A stretch of 64,000 nucleotides of DNA from Amphibalanus amphitrite. Its lineage: Eukaryota; Arthropoda; Thecostraca; Balanomorpha; Balanidae. Positions 56,201-64,000 of the stretch are shown in pieces; the stretch's first letter is position 1, and the number at the start of each line of letters is the position of its first letter. Under the pieces are notes generated by a model, which saw only the letters and a program-made list of their open reading frames with translations, ran no database searches and had not been told where the DNA came from. The translations under genes were made by a program, and so were the position numbers. The stretch covers positions 682,001 through 746,000 of the forward strand of contig NW_024881699.1 in assembly GCF_019059575.1 (NCBI RefSeq), written 5' to 3'.

Positions 56201-59200
56201 TCAGAGACGAGTGCATCGTCTCGGCAAACGCCGCCAGCACGGCCGCGCGCGCCTCTCCACTCTGCGAATCCACCACCGATATATCCGTCAGGCTCTCCTC
56301 CAGTTCCATCTGCTCCTGACCGGCCGAGTCCTGGCTGGGGGCGGCCTCCAGTGGAGGCGGCGCCGCGGCACCGGCCTGCTCCGAGCCGGAGCTGATGGAG
56401 GACGGGGTGGAACTGGAGACAGTCGGCGGCGTGCCGGGGGTGATGGCTGACGCGGTGGCGGCGGCCGGTACCACCCCGGAGGGCGGCGCGTCGTCCAACT
56501 CACTGCCGCCCGTCTCGGAGGTCTCTGGTGGAGGAACCTCCGGCACGGGAGGTGGAAGAGGAGAGGCGGGCGGGGACGCGGACGGCACGGGAGGCGGAGG
56601 GGAGGTGGGAGGAGGACTAGCGGGCGGCGGGGGAGGAGGGGACGCAGCACTGACGGACGCAGCGGCAGCGGCCGCCGCCGGAGCGGGTGCTGGTGTTGCC
56701 ACCGGTACTGCCGGAGACGCGGAGAGGGTTCTCGTCAGGGGCGAGCCCAGACGTGAGGTGACCGCTGACGTGGTCCCCGCCGCAGCCGTCGACGCCGTGG
56801 TGCTTGCTGTCGATGTCAGCGTCCCGCCGGCAGCTAACCGACTGGAGAGGCTCGGCAGTCGCGAATCCAGTGTCTGTCGAACGCCAGACGACGGCCGCAC
56901 CGCCGGCGCCGCCGCCGGCCGTGCGCCCAGCAGCTTCTGCGTCTCCGAGATCCGACTCATGAACGTCTTGACGCGACTGTCCAGGTCTGTGGTGGATTGA
57001 GACTTGGACGGAGCGTACGGTGCCGTCTGCTCCGTCAGATACTTCCGCTTTAGCTCCAGCGAATTCTTCCAGGCGATTGCCTCGCTCGACTCGGTACGCT
57101 GGATGAGGTAGGGTCGATGCGAGGGCGCGCTCTTCCGCGCCTCACGGATGATCTTCGCCACGGAATCCTCCTCCTCTTCCTCTTCTGCCGTGGAGCGTTT
57201 CGCCTCCGCAGTGGTGGCCGACTTCTTCAAACCCGCTGCCGCACGTGGACGAGCGTTGACATTTTTAATCGTCTCCGCCTGGTCGCCCGCTCCGCGCTGC
57301 CTCCCCGGTAGTTTTCTCCTCGCGGCCGCTGGTGCCGTCGGAGCGGCCCTTCCCTTCTCCTTCGCTTCAGTGGGACTCGCGGCGTCCGCCCTGCGCGGCG
57401 AAGACGACGGCGTCCTCTTCGCTGCCGGAGCTTTAACCGGAGAGGCTGCCTCAGCCGGAGCCGGAGCCGGGGCCGGGGCCGGAACCGGAGCCGGAGCCGG
57501 AGCCGGCGGCTCGGCCGGCTCGGCAGCAGGCTCCGGGCGCCCCTGCTCGGCGCCGATCGGCTCGGGCCGCTCTCCGGGCCGCGGCGAGCCCGGCTCCGGC
57601 GAGGTGGCCTCGCTGACGGCCGAGTTCTCGATGACGATGGTGGGCAGCGGCCGGGGCGCGGCGGCCGGCGCGTCGTCAAACTCCGAGTCGGTGGCCACCT
57701 CCGTGGCGTCCTCGTCCTCCGAGGAGGAGGTGGTCTCCTCCGAGGACGAGGAGTCCGAGTCGGAGGACGTCTGCGGGAGAAACAAACGGAAGGCGTCAGG
57801 GGAGAGACGGGGGTAAATGTGGAGAGATCACGGCATTTTCATACAACGGCTGCGGTAGAGGCAGCCGCGATTGTTACCATCGTGTGTTTGACTACGACCA
57901 TAGTGCCTGACCGTCATATAAAGTCACTCTGCAGATATACCCACATATGTATCGGCAGACCTAAGGTTCATGTCTTATGAAAACAAAATAACGGATTACT
58001 GGTGGACAAGAATAATATCCTAGCTTCCTCGTTGTAGTTAACAATTTTGGACAGAGTTATGAAGCTCCGTAAGGAACAACAGGAACAGTTGCAGGCAAAC
58101 AACCACTCACGAAAGTGACCGGTAGCAAACAAACCGGGTAACTGATGATACGGGCTGTACACAACGAACTTAACTGTTGGCAACATATGTGTGAGCATTT
58201 AAAATATTTTGTTTGACACAAAAAGAACCAGACGCGTCAAATGCCTAACAGTCAATGCTGAAATAAAATACTAATGACGCCATGAATGACGAGTACGGCA
58301 TCATCTTGAGGTTTTGTTCGTTTCGCTATCCTTTTCCTGAACAAATGCTGGACCATTAGACATCACGGTGAGTAATGTGTCAACGCACTCCATGAATTTA
58401 GTATTTACATACATTTTGATAAGCAAACAAAAGTAATATGAACGTATTAGTCAGAAGAGATGAATACATAGACCAAACGAAGTATCTGCATTCAACGAAC
58501 CTCAACTTAAAAACCAGGCTAAAATGGATCGAAAACTGACACATGCAGTCATGCACTAGTCCATCAATTTACAGGAGTAGAGTCCACACATTTTGTTAAC
58601 CGAACTGTCCGCAGTCATTTTCGCACCACAAATCTGGTAGTTGGTACCCAGCTGAAGTACCGCAAGATGGGAGGTCATTTCTGTCTATTTCATCGGGTTG
58701 AATCGAACTAACTACTGATTGGATAGTGAGAAAGATCCCGTGACGGCAACCCACACAACTCTGGGACCCGAGACTGCGGGGTCAGACCGAACTTCGCCAA
58801 GTAAATCGACAATCTAATCTGACACGAAATAAACACTCCCTGAGATAGCTTTCCAGGGCTCAGCACCTCAAATTTTCTAGATACTAGAGTAGAATGAATC
58901 GGACCAAGACGGTCTCTGCTGCAGGCAGCCGGCCGGAGCTGGGCTCTGATAGACCGCCGCGGGGTGCGGGGTCCGTCTGCGACTCTGTACTAGCGGCACA
59001 GGCCGGGGACCGACCGATGGGAACCGCCGGCCGGCCGGCCGGCCGAGCGCGTCGTGTTAGCACACTGTCTCGAGCGTTAGTGGGAGACACAGCACGCAAC
59101 ACGAGCCACCTACGAGCGCCGGCCGGCCGGCCGGGCGGTCACTGCAGCCGGCAGCAGCCGTCGCCGCGCCGTCCCTGCTGCCGCTGCTGGGTGTCGGTAG

Positions 59201-62200
59201 ATGGGGGAGCGGAGGCGGCGGGGCGGGCCGGTACAGGAGGGGACGGCGAGCGGCGCTGGTTGGTCGTCGGGGCCGGATCGGGGCCAGGAGCGGTGGAGGA
59301 CAGAGATTGGGGCGGAACGGCGGAGGGCTTGGAGGAAGATTCGGTACTCTGGGAGTCGGGCGGGGGCTCATTGATCTTACAGGGATTCAGGAAGGCCTGA
59401 GCCGGGGTCCCGGAGGTCTGGGAAGAAGTATCCGATGTCTTGGCTGTTCCCGAGGTCTGAGAGGGCGTCTCCGTAGGCTGGGCCGGTGATGCCGCTGGCT
59501 CAGCAGTCTCTATTGGCTGAGGAGGCCCAACAGAGTCTTGGGATGGGGCCCCAGAGACTGCTTTCTGGTTGCATGGGGACGTGGCCTTTTCAGCTACCTC
59601 TGCTGGCTGCGAAGATACTTTACTTTTCATAGGATCAACCGGATTTTTGACAGAAATGCCCGGCCCCTGTTGGGCATTTACGCCATTCGCTGACTTGGGC
59701 ATGTCGGTGGTTTTAGCTGTGATTACAACAGTTTTGACCGGAGGTATCACCCCACGTGGCGCTGAAACGTTCGTCCCTGTGAGCTCCCCAGCTGATCCCA
59801 CCTGAGCAGGCATATTATAATGAGCTACAGGCCCAGGGGATCGCTCGGAGCGCTCCCCGTTCGTCCGGGACGAACCCATAGCTGTCTGAAGCCCAGCAGA
59901 GATCCCAGTTCCACCCTCCACCTGCTGGTTCAACCCAGACTCGCCTACTGTCAGCTTCACCGACTGCGTCAACCCCAAGCTCTGACTAGGTGTGGCTGTC
60001 GGAGCGCCACCGGCCAGCCAGCGGGCCCTCTCAGACTGATGTGGGGAGCTTCCGCCGCCGGAGAGGCCAGCAGCAGCACCCTCTGATCCCGCCCCAGTGA
60101 CAGTGGTACCGCGACCCGGGGAAGTGGACGGGACATAGGGAGTCAGAGACACACGCAGGAGCCCGGGACTGGAAGAAGTGCCCACGGACCCGGGAGTCGG
60201 AGAAGTACGCGGTCCCCCAGGAGTCGGGGAGGCACTCAGGGTGCGGGGACTCGGGGAAGGTTGCGGGACTTTCGGGGTGGCTCCGGATGTGCGTGAAGTC
60301 GGCACGGTGGAAGAGGAGACGGTGGTGACCGGGACCGAGCCGTTTGACAACGCCAGAGCCTAAAACAGCACCCAGCGGACAGCCGATGAACGATCGAGAA
60401 TTGACCAGTACCTCAACCGGGCCAAGTTGAATATTCCTAAACTCAACTTATATGCATCGCGTGAGCTAAGGTGTGATTGCAGAACAGCCAACAGTATTGG
60501 CATCTATGTAGGAACGACTTTAACCAACACCAATTTACTACAGAAGATGTTCAAAATGGTGAAACGGCAGTTTCCAGATATGAAGCTTTTCAGAGACGTA
60601 AATGAATACAGGTAAAAAAAGGTTTTCACATCACACATGTCTGGCATGACGAGCAAAATCTAGTAAACAGCCACAAAATGAAAGCTGCATGGAGTCAGCA
60701 TATCATATACCTTCACAACCCAGCTTGATACTAAATTCGATGATGAGGTAACCATATTCAATACCCAGCACAAACCAAATTCTCACAAACTTTCCCAACG
60801 TGAGTCCACGCTGTACGGCCTCTCCACGTCTCCAACCATGTCCAAACACGCCCAGTTCCTCCCATCCCGAGCCCTCCCTTTCCCTCCCTCCGGCACCCAC
60901 CTCCGTGTCGCTGGTGTCGCCGTGCTTGCTGCTGCGGTTGCGCGACTTGAGTACGTCCTCTGCCAGGTGTACCTCCTGCTGGCGCCGCAGTCGGGCCGAT
61001 GCGTCGTCCTCAGTCTCCGACTGGGTCGCCGTGTCAGAGTCTGTACCGATGGACGGATGATTGTCAGGGGACGTGTGAGGCAGGCGACATGACACAGAGG
61101 CTACTGGGACAGGTTTGGTAGGCAGTCATAAATATGCAATGCTGCACCCTCTGTACCTGACAACTTGTTGCACTGCTTGAAAGGGGTAACGGCGACCAAT
61201 ACTTTGCAGCACACCACAAGAACCCTTCTCCCCAGCTCGTCTCAGACACGCACGAGACGCTCCATACAGGACAGACACTCACCGTCTCCGTCCCGATCGC
61301 AGCCGTCTGACTCGTACAGGTCGCTGGGCTCGTCGAGCGGGTCCTGCGAGTGTCTGCGGCGCCAGCGCTCGGCCAGTCGGAGTACCTCGTCCTCGTCCAG
61401 AGCCGGCTCGTACTCGTCCGAGTCGGACGAGGAGAGCTCGTCCTCACTGAGGACACGCGAGAGGACAGCGGGTTAAACAGAGGACAGGTCGTACTAGTCA
61501 GAAACGGACGACCACAGCTCGTCCTCACTCAGGACATATGAGGAGGAGAGCGAGTGTTGCAATCGGACGACAACCCATTCTCACTTAGGACCGCAAGCCT
61601 TCCCGCACTGATATACACCAGTCTCGCCTTTCCCGACTCACAAGCCCGTTGCACTATCATTCCCGCTCTATCATTGCACTATCATTCCCGCTCTATCAAT
61701 TATTCTCCCAACCAACTGGTCATCCGTCTTCCCATCAAGCTCATATCTCGCTCGTCCTCATGCTACGCCTGTCCAGATAGGCTCCTGTGTCCTCCCGTCC
61801 CTCTCGTTCTCTCACCAGCTATTCCCCCATTCCTTCCATCCCCTCCCCAGCCGTCCTCCCATTTCTCCCGTCCTCTCACCACCACCATTCCTCCCGTCCT
61901 CTCACCTGTCCTCTCCATCGAGAAGGTCCTCGCTGGTGAGTTCGGCCGCCGACATGCCGAAGTTGTGGTCCGTCCACTCGTCCTCGTCCATCTCAGACAG
62001 ACGCTCCTCGGGCGCCACAGCCAGCACGCTGTTCTCAAACTCGGCACGTTCCGGTGTGGCGCCGCGCGCCGCAGCGCCGGGCACAGAGAGACTCTGGAGA
62101 GAGGGACGAACACACGGCGGATTAGATGGGTACGGTGAGGAGCATAGTGCGGTTGGCAGGCTAGTAAGGCTAGTGTCAGAGTGGTACACTGACAAAGTGG

Positions 62201-63936
62201 GTTGGTAATGGTAGTACGTCACTACACTAAACAAAGCACATGCAAGCTGAGAGACAATTACTTTTCTGTAACCCAATAAACGGCAATGTGCCACAATGAA
62301 ATGCTCGCAATGAGATCAATCGGATAGGTAATATTGATTTTCTAATCCATGGACATCAAGCTGGGCGCCTGAAGAGAGGTCAGGGCATCGCGTTTCACGA
62401 GCGTTCTCCCAATCCCATCGTTTCGCGGCGATCGTCCGCAGACTCACCCCCTTGTCAGGCGTGTCGGTCGGCTGTTCGGGTTTCCGCTGGTACTTGTACT
62501 TAACCAGCGAGTGGAGACCAAAGTGCGGCATACAGAAGAACCGGCCAGAGTCCTGGTCGAACGCGTAGTTCACTGGGGAGGTGGAGAAGAAATGTCAGGA
62601 AACGAGACACGACACGAGATGATAACAGATAAATTCTCCGCATTTTGACCAGGCCGCCGCAAACACGTTTGAAACTAAGAAAAACGCAACTCACGTTGAG
62701 CGCAGTCCTTACTCATTTCGAGCACACAACATCTTTTACTTCATTTCATCATAGCTCATGCATTCATTGAGCACAGTGCCTACTCACTCATTTTGGGTGC
62801 ACAGGATACTCACTCATTTTGAGCCCACATCCTACTCACTCATTTCGAGCCCACAGTACTCACTCATTTTGAGCACGGTGCCGCAGTACTCGCAGCGGAA
62901 GCAGCCGTGGTGGAAGAACTTGCCCTCTGCCGACATCCGCTCCACCAGGTACACGCGCTCGTTACAGAAGTGGCACGCCTCGGCCGCACCCGCCTCCGTC
63001 TTCTGCGAAGGAACAGGGAAGGGATGACGGTCAGGCATCACTGGAGCAGCAGTGCAACAGAAGCAACATCTGGCAGGGCTATACCACTGGAGTGTATGCC
63101 TGAAGTAGGAGTGCAGTGTAGTAGGAGTGTAGTGTAGGAAATGGAGTGTAGGTAGGAGTGTAGTGTAGGAAATGGAGTGTAGGTAGGAGTGTAGGCTAGA
63201 AAGCTCATGAAAAACGCCAATTCCAGAATATAAGGAAACGCTATAAAAAATGAACAGGGAATGAAGCATCAAGTTTTATCGACCGAATGAGAGTCCCCAA
63301 TTAGTTTCATCTCGGTAGTGTCTCGCAACTGGAGTAAAGCGTGGGTTATTCAAACTGTACGAACGAAAGGCATGCACACCGGTCGCCTACGGGCATCACT
63401 AACAACTAATAATGTTAGGTGTAAATTAAACAATTTTCTGTACAAATTTAAAATACACCAATCAATTTGAACCTTCTGCAGCTGCAGCCTTCACTTCAAT
63501 AAACCTAAGTGTATCTGGCTTTCCCGTTAGCCTTCAGACGATTAAAATAACCTCACTTCGCTCCGCTAACAATCGATCTTAACAATCGAAACAAATGAGC
63601 TTCACAATCGAAATATTTTACATGAAAAATATACATCCTCCCTTTGCTGTTTTATCAATCAACTGAAGCCGCCTCACCACTCCCATCGAACACTGCTCCT
63701 TCCGCCCCTCCCTCTATTGCACCTACCTTTTCGGCCGGCGGCGCCCGGTCGGCCCTGTCCAAGAACTGCTGCGCCATCTGCGAGACCCGGTTCGAGCCCC
63801 GCTGGCCCACGTCGCGCGTGGTGCCCTCCCGAAGCTTCATCTCCAGTCGCCGCAGGTGCTGGTCGATGTCGGCGTACTTGCGCAGCGTCTCCGGCGGCAC
63901 GGCGCCGCGCTCCGCCAGATTCCGCATCGCCTGGTA
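50844..63936 (-). CDS. Mical: Mical, 3' part (5' end beyond the window)
   Basis: Fourteen coding exons, minus strand, in phase: 63936-63727, 63002-62864, 62572-62448, 62093-61906, 61446-61283, 61040-60901, 60359-59802 (or to a stop at 59139), 57770-53573, 53291-53098, 52891-52807, 52653-52536, 52290-52175, 51776-51603 and 51160-50844, about 2,240 residues in view. MICAL proteins oxidise actin methionines through an N-terminal FAD monooxygenase and bind Rab GTPases through a C-terminal bMERB domain. Here I see the CH-LIM linker, LIM domain, acidic segments, a long disordered region and bMERB. The LIM sequence VYLVERMSAEGKFFHHGCFRC is of Mical rather than MICAL-like type. The monooxygenase and CH domains should lie right of the window. 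The hydrophobic C-terminus is unusual. Confidence 0.9.
53573..57770 (-). CDS. Mical: Mical 4.2-kb exon: long disordered region
   Basis: A single exon of 4,198 nt codes about 1,399 residues rich in Pro, Ala, Ser and Glu. It opens with TSSDSDSSSSEE. The one clearly conserved island is at about 56925-57120: HRPYLIQRTESSEAIAWKNS, KRKYLTEQ and SRVKTFMSRISETQKLL. Poly-Pro segments (ASPPPPPPASPPP type) and alternating PAPAP follow. Phases are 0 in and 1 out (donor GTGAGT). Large plus-strand ORFs here (for example 54742-55578) are shadows of this exon. Confidence 0.92.
57771..59138. other. Mical intron with GGCC runs
   Basis: Mostly AT-rich intron. A GC-rich part at 58900-59138 carries GGCC tandem runs (near 59027 and 59119). 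The ORFs 58884-59102 and 59057-59371 are compositional. Confidence 0.5.
59139..60359 (-). CDS. Mical: Mical Pro/Ser/Thr-rich exon with two possible ends
   Basis: Starts after the acceptor GTTTTAG in phase 0 and stays open for 406 codons (SPSPRTLSASPTPGGPRTS-type repeats, and later SPSPPVPARPAA, an SH3-ligand-like segment) to TGA at 59139. An internal donor, CAG then GTGGGA at 59802/59801, also leaves phase 0 and fits the next exon. So either the exon is 558 nt and splices on, or a shorter isoform ends here with GDGCCRLQ. Confidence 0.7.
   Translation of the reverse strand, partial: ALALSNGSVPVTTVSSSTVPTSRTSGATPKVPQPSPSPRTLSASPTPGGPRTSPTPGSVGTSSSPGLLRVSLTPYVPSTSPGRGTTVTGAGSEGAAAGLSGGGSSPHQSERARWLAGGAPTATPSQSLGLTQSVKLTVGESGLNQQVEGGTGISAGLQTAMGSSRTNGERSERSPGPVAHYNMPAQVGSAGELTGTNVSAPRGVIPPVKTVVITAKTTDMPKSANGVNAQQGPGISVKNPVDPMKSKVSSQPAEVAEKATSPCNQKAVSGAPSQDSVGPPQPIETAEPAASPAQPTETPSQTSGTAKTSDTSSQTSGTPAQAFLNPCKINEPPPDSQSTESSSKPSAVPPQSLSSTAPGPDPAPTTNQRRSPSPPVPARPAASAPPSTDTQQRQQGRRGDGCCRLQ
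60901..62093 (-). CDS. Mical: Mical acidic exons after LIM
   Basis: Exons 62093-61906, 61446-61283 and 61040-60901. The first contains ATPERAEFENS and SEMDEDEWTDHNFG, a pattern shared by MICAL2/3-type proteins after the LIM domain. The second is SEDELSSSDSDEYEPALDED followed by LAERWRRRHSQDP. The third contains SETEDDASARLRRQQEVHLA. Phases 0/2, 2/1 and 1/0 all match. Confidence 0.88.
62448..63002 (-). CDS. Mical: Mical LIM domain exons
   Basis: Exons 63002-62864 and 62572-62448 together encode CHFC, HHGCFRC, CEYC, then NYAFDQDSGRFFCMPHF. All eight zinc ligands of two zinc fingers can be assigned (C-C-H-C and C-C-C-H). The short stretch KYKYQRKPEQPTDTPDKG follows. The donor of the first exon (ATGA, then GTGAGT) lies at the edge of a small tandem repeat. 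Confidence 0.93.
62700..62870. repeat. Degenerate tandem repeat at a Mical splice donor
   Basis: Four to five copies of a unit of about 30 bp, GAGC(A/C)CA then CTACTCACTCATTT, end at the 3' edge of the first LIM exon. The last unit holds the real exon end and donor (ACTCAC on plus is GTGAGT on minus). Confidence 0.85.
63100..63200. repeat. TAGGAGTGTAGTG short tandem repeat
   Basis: Repeated GTAGGAGTGTAGTGTAGGAAATGGAGT-like units in the Mical intron between the linker and LIM exons. Confidence 0.85.
63727..63936 (-). CDS. Mical: Mical linker exon before the LIM domain
   Basis: Seventy codons, phase 0 at both ends: YQAMRNLAERG, then a helical KYADIDQHLRRLEMKLREG and a GSNRVSQMAQQFLDRA segment like the one preceding the LIM domain in Mical proteins. 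Acceptor GGCGGACAG and donor GTAGGT are clear. Upstream exons are outside the window. Confidence 0.85.
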
Positions 63937-64000
63937 CTGTCCGCCGGCGGAACAGAGCGGAGCGGAACAGCGGCGACACAGAGTGAGAAGAGGAGGTGAA

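Noticed and set aside
53578..57816. Large plus-strand ORFs opposite the Mical exon (for example 54742-55578, 56395-57000, 57148-57816)
   Set aside because: The minus frame is open for 1,400 codons with matching splice phases and conserved segments. The plus ORFs are Ala/Gly/Ser shadows caused by high GC.

Overview
The window looks like nuclear genomic DNA of an arthropod, most likely a crustacean. The genes have many introns with GT-AG junctions. Exons are GC-rich with G/C-biased third positions and introns are AT-richer. The right half is crowded with genes and the left 30 kb is packed with transposable elements. A barnacle is possible, but I cannot prove the taxon from sequence alone.

Left half (1-30 kb): I find no convincing conserved host gene. 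There is a 15-bp minisatellite split by a small hAT-like element, a large imperfect palindrome, a 666-bp tandem duplication, and two copies of a Tc1/mariner-like MITE. A 6.77-kb hAT-type element has a perfect 8-bp target duplication and encloses a chain of three TTAA-flanked (piggyBac-like) elements. A second TTAA chain lies at 19.2-21.2 kb. There is also a LINE 3' fragment interrupted by a TA-flanked MITE, and a short retroelement with an 11-bp target duplication. Several GC-rich islands here have no recognisable coding content.

Right half (30-64 kb): four genes can be assembled exon by exon with matching splice phases. (1) A FAM185A-like DUF4097 protein, + strand, 30136-36005, 4 coding exons, 349 aa. 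(2) NDUFA11/ND-B14.7, a complex I accessory subunit, - strand, 36799-38620, 4 exons, 167 aa, tail-to-tail with FAM185A. (3) A MuSK/Nrk receptor tyrosine kinase, + strand, 39960-46229, 12 exons, about 915 aa: signal peptide, two Ig domains, Frizzled-type CRD, kringle, transmembrane helix, kinase. It is head-to-head with NDUFA11. (4) The 3' part of a Mical gene, - strand, 63936 down to 50844, 14 coding exons in view: linker, LIM domain, acidic region, a 4.2-kb exon coding a disordered region, bMERB domain, and an unexpected hydrophobic C-terminal tail. The monooxygenase and CH domains would lie beyond the right edge. Nrk and Mical converge.

The most interesting signals are: the Mical C-terminus, whose last codons and stop lie in a 44-bp minisatellite; the Nrk activation loop and juxtamembrane motif, which lack residues central to vertebrate MuSK control; chained TTAA elements loaded with AGGTCA nuclear-receptor-type half-sites; and one degenerate sequence phrase recurring in otherwise unrelated elements. 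No CRISPR array, operon or prokaryotic system is present.
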